Assembly: GCF_024746835.1 (NCBI RefSeq)
Contig: NZ_CP080531.1
Coordinates: forward strand, 124,001 to 188,000
Source of the DNA: Mesorhizobium sp. AR02
GTDB lineage: Bacteria > Pseudomonadota > Alphaproteobacteria > Rhizobiales > Rhizobiaceae
DNA: 64,000 bases
Direction of reading: 5' to 3'
Shown here piece after piece: positions 43,007 to 51,098 of the stretch. The position numbers and the translations under genes are program-made. Under the pieces are notes generated by a model. That model was given only the letters and a program-made list of their open reading frames with translations. It did no database searches and was not told the origin of the DNA. Within the stretch, counting starts at the first letter, position 1; the number at the start of each line of letters is the position of its first letter.

Positions 43007-44593
43007 ATGGACAAACCGGTGACGACATCGGCGCAAGAGACGGCGCTTGCCTGCCTCGACGGCATCCAGCCGCTGCTGTCGGCGTGGACACGTACCATCT
43101 TCGATTTCGGCGAGACCGCCTGGCGCGAATACCAATCCGCTGCCTGGTATGTGGCACGGCTGAAGCTTGAGGGCTTTTCCGTCGAGGAAGGCTCGGGCGG
43201 CATGCCGACGGCGTTCTGCGCCCACTGGACGAATGGCGCCGGGCCGACCATCGGCATGTATGCTGAGTATGATGCCGTGCCCGGCAACTGCCAGGACGCG
43301 GTGACGGTGAAGCAGCCGCGGCCCGGTCTTGGCGTCGAGGCCGGCGGCCACACCGACCCGCATTCGGGGCTCGGCATGGCAAGCCTTGGCGGCCTGCTCG
43401 CCACCAAGGCCGCGATGCAGCGCCACGGCATTCCTGGCACGCTGCGCTTTACCGGCGAGCCGGCCGAAAAAGTGCGGGGGTCGAAGCCGATCCATGCCGC
43501 CAGGGGCTATTATGACGGCCTTGCCGGCATGATCTCCTTCCATCCCTTTTACATGCTGCCGCTCTGCAACACGGCGCGCTGGGACACGCATTGCGGTGCC
43601 GCCTACGCCATGATCTACCGCTTTGTGTGCGACGAACCCGAAAATTGGGTTCGCGCAGGTGACGGCGCACCGATCCCGCAGGCGCATTCGGCGGTCCGCG
43701 CCCCCGGTGCCAACGATGCGCTGATGACGATGTACATGGCTTCCAAGGCGCTGCGCGACTCCATGCTGCCGCACCAGGGCGGCTGGTCGATCAGCGAGGC
43801 GATCCTGACCGCCGGCCAGGCAACCGCCGACAATCTGCCGGCGGGGCTGGCCGAAATCCAGTACATGATCCGCGTGCCGACCATCGGCATGGCAGAGCAG
43901 GTCACCGCCGTGCTCGACCGCAATGCGGCGGCGGCCGCCACGATGAGCGGCTGCCGATACGAACGCCACTGGGTGTCGAAGTCGCGGCCGGGGCTGGCCA
44001 ATCACGCCATGGCCGAGATCGCCTATGAGGCGCTGTCGACGGTCGGCCCGCCTCATTGGGACGAGGCCGCCAGGGCGGTCGCGCGCGAAATCCAGGTCAA
44101 TGCCGGGGCTGCCGCGACCGAGAACCCCTTCATCGATGAGCTGGAGCGGCTGATTTCGCCACAGGAGGCCGAGGCGATCCTTCGTCGCGACCTGCCGCCT
44201 TCGCAGGTGAATTCGACCTCCGACGACTACACCGACATGAGCTGGCATGCGCCGACCGCGCGCTTCTATATCGCGCGCCCGGCGTTGCGTTCGGCGAATG
44301 GCCACGCCTATCCCTCCTGGGGGATGAATGCTCTAGGCGGCATTTCCGCCACCATCGACCCGATGGTCACCTGCGCAGCCAAGACGATCGCGCTGGCGGC
44401 GCTGCGCCTGCTCGAGGACAGAAAAGCCCGCGATGCAGCGATGGACGAGTTCGTCACCCGCACCGGCGGCGGCGTCGGCGGCTCCAACTGGATCGCGCCG
44501 CTCTGCGACTACGATCCGCCGATCAATTTCCGCTGGCCGGAATATGTCACCACTGCGCGCGGGCGCGACTGGTGGATCCCAAGCAATGCATGA
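43007..44593 (+). CDS. M20-family amidohydrolase (AbgB-like) with altered metal-site motifs
   Basis: 528 residues, long for M20D but close to AbgB. Family landmarks: AEYDAVPG (~87), the metal segment GHTDPHSGLGMASLGG (~112), FTGEPAEKVRGSK (~148), SFHPFYMLPL (~177), and a dimerisation lid around 190-300. Compared with AbgB, where these sites read GHGCGHN and PGEEGG, the Cys is Asp (GHTDPHS) and the second Glu is Lys (PAEK). It probably hydrolyses an amide bond but may bind metal differently or be inactive. It reads with the guanidino hydrolase gene 40 bases downstream, likely one operon under LysR. Confidence 0.8.
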   Translation: MDKPVTTSAQETALACLDGIQPLLSAWTRTIFDFGETAWREYQSAAWYVARLKLEGFSVEEGSGGMPTAFCAHWTNGAGPTIGMYAEYDAVPGNCQDAVTVKQPRPGLGVEAGGHTDPHSGLGMASLGGLLATKAAMQRHGIPGTLRFTGEPAEKVRGSKPIHAARGYYDGLAGMISFHPFYMLPLCNTARWDTHCGAAYAMIYRFVCDEPENWVRAGDGAPIPQAHSAVRAPGANDALMTMYMASKALRDSMLPHQGGWSISEAILTAGQATADNLPAGLAEIQYMIRVPTIGMAEQVTAVLDRNAAAAATMSGCRYERHWVSKSRPGLANHAMAEIAYEALSTVGPPHWDEAARAVAREIQVNAGAAATENPFIDELERLISPQEAEAILRRDLPPSQVNSTSDDYTDMSWHAPTARFYIARPALRSANGHAYPSWGMNALGGISATIDPMVTCAAKTIALAALRLLEDRKARDAAMDEFVTRTGGGVGGSNWIAPLCDYDPPINFRWPEYVTTARGRDWWIPSNA

Positions 44594-44633
44594 CCCGACC
44601 AACTCTTGAGAACAAGCCCACGAGGAGAACCGC

Positions 44634-45566
44634 ATGACCGTTCATGATCGCATCGTCGCCGAGCCGTTTTCGCTGCAGCGCCGCAATCCGGCCGGCGGTA
44701 CCAAGCCGCTGACATCATGGGGCTTCGCCAACGAAACCGACGTGTTGACCGACGTGCTGCTCGGATCGCCGAATTTCCTGCGCCATCTGTCGACCAGCTC
44801 GCTGTCGCGGAAACATCTGCGTGAGGCGCCGTGCAACGTCCAGATCGCGCAGGCTCAGCACAAGGACCTGGTCGCCGCCTATGAGCATTTCGGCGTCAAC
44901 ATCCACTGGCACGAGCCGACGCCGGAACTGCCGATGCAGGTCTATTCCCGCGATTCCAGCGTCATGACGCCTTATGGCGCCTTCATCACCGCCATGGCCA
45001 ACTGGTGGCGGCGCGGCGAGAATTATGCCGCCATCCGCACCTACGAAAAGCTCGGCATCCCGATCTACGACATGGTCACCGCCGGCACGTTCGAGGGTGG
45101 CGACTTCAACGTCATCGAGGAGGGCGTGGTGCTGATCGGCTGCGGCGGCGCCCGCACGCAGGAAGAAGGCGCCCGCCAGGTCCAGTCCTGGTTCGAGAAA
45201 GAGGGCTGGGAGACGCGCATCGCCTTCATCGACGAATATTACGTCCATATCGACCTGATGGTGGTGCCGATCGCCGAAAAACTGACCGCCGTCTGCCTCG
45301 CCTGCACCGAGCCCGGCATCGTCGACTGGCTGAAGGGCAAGGGCCACGAGATCATCGACGTGCCGTTCCAGGACACGATGGCGCTCGGCTGCAACTTCAT
45401 GTCTCTGGGCAAGGACCGGGTGATCGCGCCGACCTCCAGCAAGACGCTGATCGAAAAGCTCAAGGCGCGCGGCTTCGAGGTCGCGGCCGTCGACATGAGC
45501 GAGATCTCCAAGACCGGCGGCGGCATCCATTGCATGGCGCAGGCGCTGAAGCGCGAAGCGGCCTGA
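44634..45566 (+). CDS. Guanidino-group hydrolase, DDAH/arginine-deiminase superfamily
   Basis: 310 residues. Superfamily features in order: QVYSRDSSVMTPYGAFI (residues ~101-117), substrate Glu/Asp in FEGGDFNVI (~154), catalytic His in EYYVHIDLMVVPI (~205), and nucleophile Cys near the C-terminus in GGGIHCMAQAL (~300). With Cys, His and the acidic pair all present, the enzyme should cleave a guanidino carbon via a Cys adduct, as dimethylargininase, arginine deiminase or amidinotransferase do. The exact substrate is unclear. Ribosome-binding site GAGGAG. Followed by a hairpin at 45592-45626. Confidence 0.88.
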   Translation: MTVHDRIVAEPFSLQRRNPAGGTKPLTSWGFANETDVLTDVLLGSPNFLRHLSTSSLSRKHLREAPCNVQIAQAQHKDLVAAYEHFGVNIHWHEPTPELPMQVYSRDSSVMTPYGAFITAMANWWRRGENYAAIRTYEKLGIPIYDMVTAGTFEGGDFNVIEEGVVLIGCGGARTQEEGARQVQSWFEKEGWETRIAFIDEYYVHIDLMVVPIAEKLTAVCLACTEPGIVDWLKGKGHEIIDVPFQDTMALGCNFMSLGKDRVIAPTSSKTLIEKLKARGFEVAAVDMSEISKTGGGIHCMAQALKREAA

Positions 45567-45591
45567 CAGCCCGGTAACGGCAAACCACCCT

Positions 45592-45626
45592 CGCCCGCCG
45601 GATCAAGAATCTGGTGGGCGGGCGAC
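45592..45626 (+). terminator. Hairpin after the guanidino hydrolase gene
   Basis: TCGCCCGCC (45592-45600) pairs with GGCGGGCGA (45618-45626) around a 17-base loop. It lies 25 bases after the stop and is not followed by a T-run. Probably marks the end of the M20-hydrolase operon. Confidence 0.5.
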
Positions 45627-45786
45627 CGTGTCACCGGTTGCCTGCTTTTTCATCAACAAACCTTGCAGCTGTGTCCTCGCCGCCCTTGTGAGCGTCCACA
45701 AAATGGATGAATAGTCGGACAGGGCGCTGCCCTGAAATTGCCCGCTTGCGGTTTTCAGGTCGCGCCACAGCCGAGCCGGGTTTTGA

Positions 45787-47940
45787 ATGATCAGCCCTGA
45801 ACCGCGCAAGAGAAGAGGTCCGATCGCGTCGCGCCTTCTGGCGCTGGACGCGTGGATCGATTCCTCGCTCTACGAGATCGGTTTCAAGGCACGGCAGTTC
45901 TGGGAAGCCGCGACGATCTTCTCGCGGCGCTTTCGTCTCAAGGGCTGGCGCCGCGGCATCGTCGAACTGTTGAGCGAGGGCTTTACGCTCGGCGCCGGCG
46001 GCATTGTGGTGATGCTAGCACTGGCCATTCCCGCTTTCCAGGATACGGCCGGCGACTGGCGCGCCCAGGGCGATTTCGCCGTCACCTTCCTCGACCGCTA
46101 CGGCAACGAGATCGGCCAGCGCGGCATCATCCAGCGCGACTCGGTGCCGGTCGACGAGATGCCCGATCACGTCATCAAGGCGGTGCTGGCCACCGAGGAT
46201 CGGCGTTTCTTCGATCACTACGGCATCGACGTGCTGGGCCTTTCGCGCGCCATCTTCGAGAATGTGCGGGCCAACTCTGTCGTCCAGGGCGGCTCGAGCA
46301 TCACCCAGCAATTGGCCAAGAACCTGTTCCTGACCAATGAGCGCACCTTCGAGCGCAAGATCAAGGAAGCCTTCCTGTCGCTGTGGCTCGAGGCCAATCT
46401 ATCGAAGAAGGAAATCCTGCAGCTCTATCTCGACCGCGCCTATATGGGCGGCGGCACGTTCGGCATCGAGGCGGCGGCGGACTTCTATTTCGGCAAGAGC
46501 GTCAAGGACCTGAACCTTGCCGAAGCTGCCATGCTGGCCGGCCTGTTCAAGGCGCCGACCAAATACGCACCCCATATCAACCTGCCGGCAGCGCGCGCCC
46601 GCGCCAATGTGGTGCTGTCCAACCTTGTCGATTCCGGCTTCATGACCGAGGGCCAGGTGCTGCAGGCAAGGCTGCACCCGGCCGACGTCGTCGACCGTGG
46701 CGAACAGAAGAGCCCCGACTACTTCCTCGACTGGGCCTTCGACGAGGTCAAGAAGATCGCCAAGCCGGGCCAGCATTCTCTGGTTGCCCACACCACCTTC
46801 GACGCCAACATCCAGAAGGCGGCGGAGGAGTCCGTCGAGTTCCACCTGCGCCAGTTCGGCAAGGAGTACAACGTCACCGAAGGTGCCGTGGTCGTCATCG
46901 AGACCAACGGTGCGGTGCGGGCGATCGTCGGCGGCCGCGACTACGGCGCCAGCCAGTTCAACCGCGCCACCAAGGCGCTGCGCCAGACCGGCTCGTCCTT
47001 CAAACCCTATGTCTACGCCACGGCGATGGAACACGGTTTCACGCCGAACTCTGTCATTTCCGGTGGACCGATCAGCTGGGGCAACTGGTCGCCGCACAAT
47101 TACGGCGGCGAGTCGGCGGGCAACATCACGCTATTGATGGCGATGGCCAAGTCGATCAACACCGTGCCGGTGCGGCTGGCCAAGGACCATCTCGGCATCG
47201 CGCCGATCAAGGCGATGGCGGAATCATTCGGGGTGGAATCGCCGCTGGAGGGACACAAGACCATGGTGCTCGGCACTTCGGGCATGACCGTGATGGACCA
47301 GGCGACGGGCTACAGCGTGTTCGCCCAGAACGGCTTCGTCGGTTCCCGGCACGGCATCACCCAGCTCGTCACCCGCACCGGCGACGTGGTGTACGACTGG
47401 ACCAAGGATGCGCCACCGCCGCACCGGGTGCTCTCCGAGCAGGCGCTGAAATCGATGAACACCATGCTTGCGGCCGTACCGGTGATGGGTACCGCGCGGC
47501 GGGCGCTCATTCCGAACATCGTCGTCGCCGGCAAGACCGGCACGACGCAATCCTATCGCGACGCCTGGTTCGTCGGCTTCACCGGCAACTACACGGCGGC
47601 CGTATGGCTGGGTAACGATGATTTCACCCCGACCAAGAACATGACGGGCGGCTCGCTACCGGCGATGGTGTGGCAGCGCCTGATGGTCTATGCGCACCAG
47701 AACATCGACCTGAAGCCGATCCCCGGCATCGACAAGCCGTTCGTCGACGAGGAGATCGCGGCAAAGGCCGCGGACGCGCAGAAGAAGAGCGATGAACAGG
47801 CCGCGGCCGACGCGGCCGCCGAACGGCCGGCGGTGCTGTCCAGCCGGACCACGCAGACGCTGAGGGACATGACGCAGCTGTTCCAGTCCGCACCCAAACT
47901 CGACGCCTCCACGCCGCCCGAAACGCTTTCGGCGCTGTGA
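45787..47940 (+). CDS. Class A penicillin-binding protein (glycosyltransferase 51 / transpeptidase)
   Basis: 717 residues. Makes and cross-links peptidoglycan at the inner membrane. A signal-anchor helix (~60-80) follows an ~55-residue basic cytoplasmic tail. Glycosyltransferase motifs: ATEDRRFFDHYGID (~137) and GGSSITQQLAKNLFL (~170). Transpeptidase motifs: SxxK in TGSSFKP (~403), SIN (~457), KTGTT (~582). The C-terminal ~80 residues are an Ala/Lys/Gln-rich tail. PBP1A/1C-like but shorter than classical PBP1A. It starts 220 bases after the previous gene, so it has its own promoter. Confidence 0.95.
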   Translation: MISPEPRKRRGPIASRLLALDAWIDSSLYEIGFKARQFWEAATIFSRRFRLKGWRRGIVELLSEGFTLGAGGIVVMLALAIPAFQDTAGDWRAQGDFAVTFLDRYGNEIGQRGIIQRDSVPVDEMPDHVIKAVLATEDRRFFDHYGIDVLGLSRAIFENVRANSVVQGGSSITQQLAKNLFLTNERTFERKIKEAFLSLWLEANLSKKEILQLYLDRAYMGGGTFGIEAAADFYFGKSVKDLNLAEAAMLAGLFKAPTKYAPHINLPAARARANVVLSNLVDSGFMTEGQVLQARLHPADVVDRGEQKSPDYFLDWAFDEVKKIAKPGQHSLVAHTTFDANIQKAAEESVEFHLRQFGKEYNVTEGAVVVIETNGAVRAIVGGRDYGASQFNRATKALRQTGSSFKPYVYATAMEHGFTPNSVISGGPISWGNWSPHNYGGESAGNITLLMAMAKSINTVPVRLAKDHLGIAPIKAMAESFGVESPLEGHKTMVLGTSGMTVMDQATGYSVFAQNGFVGSRHGITQLVTRTGDVVYDWTKDAPPPHRVLSEQALKSMNTMLAAVPVMGTARRALIPNIVVAGKTGTTQSYRDAWFVGFTGNYTAAVWLGNDDFTPTKNMTGGSLPAMVWQRLMVYAHQNIDLKPIPGIDKPFVDEEIAAKAADAQKKSDEQAAADAAAERPAVLSSRTTQTLRDMTQLFQSAPKLDASTPPETLSAL

Positions 47941-48051
47941 CATCAACCCCGGCGCTGGCCGGGCCAACAGGCAAATCCATCACGCCCGCTTGCCACGAGG
48001 CCCCGCGCCGCGATATCCCCGAACGGCAATCCTTCATTCACCCGGCCCCTC

Positions 48052-48636
48052 ATGCTCAAGAATGCCTTCCTGATGCTGCTTTCGCTTGCCATAGCCATTG
48101 GCGGCGGCGGCGCCAGCGTCTGGTATGCGTTGAAGATCCAGGACGGCGTCGGCGCGATCCGGATCGGCCAATGGACCGCCTTTCCCGACATCGGCACGCC
48201 GGCCGCGGACCCCTATTCCAAGGCGCGCGTGGCGCGCGAGGGCGTGCTTGCGCTCGGTCGCGCCGAAGGCCTGTCCTTCGTCGCGGAAAATGACGCTGCC
48301 GGCGGCCAGCTCAAGCGGGAATGCAGCTACAAAATAGAGGGCAGATTTCCGACCGCCCGCTTCTGGACGCTCTATGCCGCCGATCAATCGCTCGGCGTCG
48401 TCGAGACCGGCAAGCCGCGACTTGCAGCACTTCAGTCCTACGAGGTGCTGCGCCAGGCCGACAATTCGGTGATCATCTCGGTCGGCCATCACCCGATGCA
48501 AGGCAACTGGCTTCTGACCGACGGTTCCGGACGGATGTATTTCGTCCTGACTTTCTACGACACACCGATCGCCAGCAGCACCGGCCTGTCGGACGTTTCG
48601 CTGCCCAGGATCGTGAAGGCCGGCTGCGATGCGTAG
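48052..48636 (+). CDS. Membrane-anchored DUF1214 protein
   Basis: 194 residues. An N-terminal helix (AFLMLLSLAIAIGGGGASVWYA) anchors it in the membrane. The body includes DPYSKARVAREGVLALGRAEGLSF, YKIEGRFPTARFWTLYAADQSLGVVETG and NWLLTDGSGRMYFVLTFYDTP, which match DUF1214. The DUF1254/DUF1214 pair is usually found in one larger secreted protein of unknown function. Here the domains are on separate genes, this one first, overlapping the next by 8 bases. Confidence 0.82.
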   Translation: MLKNAFLMLLSLAIAIGGGGASVWYALKIQDGVGAIRIGQWTAFPDIGTPAADPYSKARVAREGVLALGRAEGLSFVAENDAAGGQLKRECSYKIEGRFPTARFWTLYAADQSLGVVETGKPRLAALQSYEVLRQADNSVIISVGHHPMQGNWLLTDGSGRMYFVLTFYDTPIASSTGLSDVSLPRIVKAGCDA

Positions 48637-49198
48637 TCTCTATGCCGCGATGCGCAGGCTTTTCCATGCCGTCCTGCTCGGCCTCGTCGGCGCCGGCATC
48701 GTGCACATCGTGGTGCTGCTTCTGGTGCCCGAATTTTCGGAACGCGACGCCTGGTCGCGACTGTCGATGGCGTCCGATCTTTACCGGATGAACCGGCTCG
48801 ATGCCGAGGCGGGCGGCGCGCCGGTGGTGAAATCGGTCGACCCTCTGTTCTACGCCACGGCCTGCCGGTTCGACCTCGAGGAAGGCATGGTCCGCATCAA
48901 GGCGCCGGGGAACGTTCCCTTCTGGTCGGTGTCGGTCTATGACCGCAACGGCCACAACATCTATTCCTTCAACGACCATACGGCGACCGGCGGCAAGCTG
49001 GATGCCGTGGTACTGACGCCGGCGCAGATGATCGACGTGCGCAAGGACCTGCCTGAGGATCTGCAGGGGGCGATCTTCGTCGAAGCGCCGATCGACGAGG
49101 GCATCTTCGTCATCCGCAGCTTCGTCCCGGACGACAGCTGGAAGCCGATCGTGTCGCGCTTTCTCGATCAGAGTTCCTGCGAGCTGCAGGATTTCTAG
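48629..49198 (+). CDS. Membrane-anchored DUF1254 protein
   Basis: 189 residues. An N-terminal helix (LFHAVLLGLVGAGIVHIVVLLLV) is followed by a domain with DPLFYATACRFDLEEGMVRIKAPGNVPFWSVSVYDRNGHNIYSFND, matching the core of DUF1254. Its start lies within the end of the DUF1214 gene (8-base overlap), so translation is coupled and the two proteins probably act as a pair in the periplasm. Two Cys (ACRF, SCELQ) are present. Confidence 0.82.
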   Translation: MRSLYAAMRRLFHAVLLGLVGAGIVHIVVLLLVPEFSERDAWSRLSMASDLYRMNRLDAEAGGAPVVKSVDPLFYATACRFDLEEGMVRIKAPGNVPFWSVSVYDRNGHNIYSFNDHTATGGKLDAVVLTPAQMIDVRKDLPEDLQGAIFVEAPIDEGIFVIRSFVPDDSWKPIVSRFLDQSSCELQDF

Positions 49199-49279
49199 AC
49201 CAGATCAAGGCCTGACGTCCGTACCAGGAGAGTCGGCAGCGGATGCTGCCTGGTGAGCCAGTCGCCGCTTCAGGAAGAC

Positions 49280-49465
49280 TCAGTGGTGCGGCATCGGCGT
49301 CCGTGGCGATCCCGGCTTGTCGGGTCCGACTGGCCGCGCTTCGCCGGTACTGGACCGCTCATAGCGGATGCCGGGAAAGATGATCACCGCCGCCGGTATT
49401 TCGGTGGTTTGTTTGGCTCGATTGGTCGGTGCCGCACGCGGCACGAAAGACAGTACCATGCCCAT
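49280..49465 (-). CDS. Small soluble protein (61 aa), unknown
   Basis: Minus-strand frame from ATG 49465 to TGA 49280-49282. The sequence runs MGMVLSFVPRAAPTNRAKQT, then TEIPAAVIIFPGIRYERSST and a Pro-rich tail. No signal peptide. The pattern 'hydrophobic start, FVPR, IIFPGxRYER' looks like a small conserved protein family seen in rhizobia, though I cannot name it. AGAGGA lies 11 bases upstream of the start. It is divergent from the DUF2336 gene. Confidence 0.55.
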   Translation of the reverse strand: MGMVLSFVPRAAPTNRAKQTTEIPAAVIIFPGIRYERSSTGEARPVGPDKPGSPRTPMPHH

Positions 49466-49598
49466 GATTCGCGCATTCCTCTCGGTTTCCCCGGAGCACA
49501 ACGCAACGCCTCCAAATATCATTAAGGCCGGCAGAGGGTTAACGGAGCGCTAACGGATCACCGCTAACTTGATCTTTGTCTTGGGGTCAGGACGTTCT

Positions 49599-49658
49599 GA
49601 TCAAGGCAATCGCTCAACCGACACAGTCCCGGTTGAGCGTGATCAAGGCTGTGTGTCG
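49599..49658 (+). promoter_or_regulatory. Hairpin with pseudoknot potential upstream of the DUF2336 gene
   Basis: GATCAAGGC occurs at 49599-49607 and 49641-49649. Between the copies CGCTCAACCG (49611-49620) pairs with CGGTTGAGCG (49630-49639), loop ACACAGTCC. The loop bases ACACAG (49621-49626) are complementary to CTGTGT (49649-49654) downstream, the geometry of an H-type pseudoknot. Upstream, TAACGGA repeats at 49540-49546 and 49551-49557 (11-base spacing). The structure ends about 20 bases before the GTG start, which lacks a clear ribosome-binding site. Confidence 0.45.
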
Positions 49659-49675
49659 AGTATCGGGTATCCTTC

Positions 49676-50704
49676 GTGTCATCTTCGGACTTCAGGCAAA
49701 TCGCGATACGGACGGAATCGGGTAAGGCCGAAAGGCTGTTCCGCGCCGCGGTGTCGGCGTTCTGCTCGCTAACCCGCCCGTCCCGCCGTGAGATCGGCCA
49801 GCTCGAAGACCTGACGCTGCCGCTGTTCGACGATGTGTCCGTCGAATCGCGACGCTACGTGGCAGCCGCCCTTTCCGAATGCGAATATGCCCCCGCAGCA
49901 CTGGTGCGCCGCCTCTGCGAAGAACCGGTCGACATCGCCGCGCCGCTGCTGATCCGCTCGCGCGCCGTCAGCGATATCGACCTGATCGCGCTGATCGGAA
50001 GGCACGGGCTGCCGCATGCGCGCGCCATCGCCCGCCGCAAGGACCTGAACCCGACCATCGCCGACCTGATCAGGGCGCTCGAGAGACCGACGCTGGTGCG
50101 GGTGCGGGAACCGGAGATGCAAGCCCCCGCGCCAACCGTCGCAGCCACAAATGCGGAAGCGGTCGAGGATAATGCGACAGGGCAACAGTCTTCCGGCATT
50201 GCCGCCGAGAATGCGCGGCGCAGGCTGCGCTCCATGATGCGCACCGGCGACGAAGCGCTGGCGGCGAAGGTCGATGCGTTCCCGGGCTCGGATACCTATG
50301 TCAAACTGCGCGAGACGGCGCTGACGGGAAACGCCGCTTTCTTCCAGACCGCGCTGGCGGACGCGCTCGACATTGATTTCTCGACCGCGCGCGCGCTGAC
50401 CGCCAACCAGAACTATGCATCGCTGCTTGCAGCGCTGCGCTCGCTCGACCTCAGCGAGGACCGGGCCTTCCTGATCACGGTTGCCATCTATCCCAGCCTC
50501 TTCCCGCATCCGCAGGCCATCCGTACCTATCTCGACCGTTACCGTCTGCTGCATCGCGATGTGGCTCTGGACCGGGTGCGGGGATGGAAAGCCGAGACCC
50601 TGTCCAGGATGGTTCGTGACGCTTCACCCGCAAACAGCGACAGCTCCAAGGCCTCGAACAGCGACGAAGCCGCCCCCAGCCTCAGGGCGTCTTCACGGAA
50701 ATAA
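49676..50704 (+). CDS. DUF2336 family protein
   Basis: 342 residues, soluble, no signal peptide. An alpha-helical repeat body (RRYVAAALSECEYAPAALVRRLCEEPVDIAAPLLIRSRAVSDIDLIALIGRHGLPHARAIARR) is the DUF2336 signature, a HEAT-like array found mainly in alphaproteobacteria. A second helical block (residues ~180-320) and a Ser/Ala-rich tail follow. Function unknown. The start is GTG 49676, with no ATG nearby. It ends inside the convergent DUF1491 gene (23-base overlap). Confidence 0.85.
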   Translation: MSSSDFRQIAIRTESGKAERLFRAAVSAFCSLTRPSRREIGQLEDLTLPLFDDVSVESRRYVAAALSECEYAPAALVRRLCEEPVDIAAPLLIRSRAVSDIDLIALIGRHGLPHARAIARRKDLNPTIADLIRALERPTLVRVREPEMQAPAPTVAATNAEAVEDNATGQQSSGIAAENARRRLRSMMRTGDEALAAKVDAFPGSDTYVKLRETALTGNAAFFQTALADALDIDFSTARALTANQNYASLLAALRSLDLSEDRAFLITVAIYPSLFPHPQAIRTYLDRYRLLHRDVALDRVRGWKAETLSRMVRDASPANSDSSKASNSDEAAPSLRASSRK

Positions 50705-51029
50705 GCTCCTCGACGGGAACGGTCCCGGCCTCGATCTCGACCACCCAGATGTCGGGATCGAACTTCTTTTCCCTTTCAAGACGGGCATCGAGCACGGCGG
50801 CATCATCGCCGGCGGCGAGAAGGCTGAAGAAGCGGTCGTCGGGCTTGGCCGAATCGTAACTTGTCTGTGGCGCCGGTCCGTAGAGGGCGATTTCACCCAG
50901 CCTGCCCCGCGCCAGCACGAAAACAGCGCCGGCCTCGGTCGCGCCACGGTTGACCACGGCGGCAAAACCGCCGGCGCCGAAAACCCGGCGCACCAAGGCA
51001 GAAACCCACAGATCCGATGTGACGCGCAT
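50682..51029 (-). CDS. DUF1491 family protein
   Basis: 115 residues, cytoplasmic. MRVTSDLWVSALVRRVFGAG opens the family; ATEAGAVFVLARGRLGEIALYGPAPQT and LEREKKFDPDIWVVEIE are its conserved blocks. The family is restricted to alphaproteobacteria and has no known function. The last bases overlap the tail of the convergent DUF2336 gene. It lies 69 bases downstream of the peptidoglycan-binding gene on the same strand, so they may be cotranscribed. Confidence 0.88.
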   Translation of the reverse strand: MRVTSDLWVSALVRRVFGAGGFAAVVNRGATEAGAVFVLARGRLGEIALYGPAPQTSYDSAKPDDRFFSLLAAGDDAAVLDARLEREKKFDPDIWVVEIEAGTVPVEELISVKTP

Positions 51030-51098
51030 GAGAGAACTCCGGAAGCTGCGCGCTATCTATCGGTATTTCCCCCGCTCGGCGAGCCGTCGTTTCAGGCC

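Noticed and set aside
42968..44305. Minus-strand frame opposite the M20 hydrolase
   Set aside because: Antisense shadow; the plus frame has the M20 signatures.
45603..45809. Minus-strand 68-codon frame between the guanidino hydrolase and the penicillin-binding protein
   Set aside because: No ribosome-binding site, no family, and overlaps the penicillin-binding protein start.
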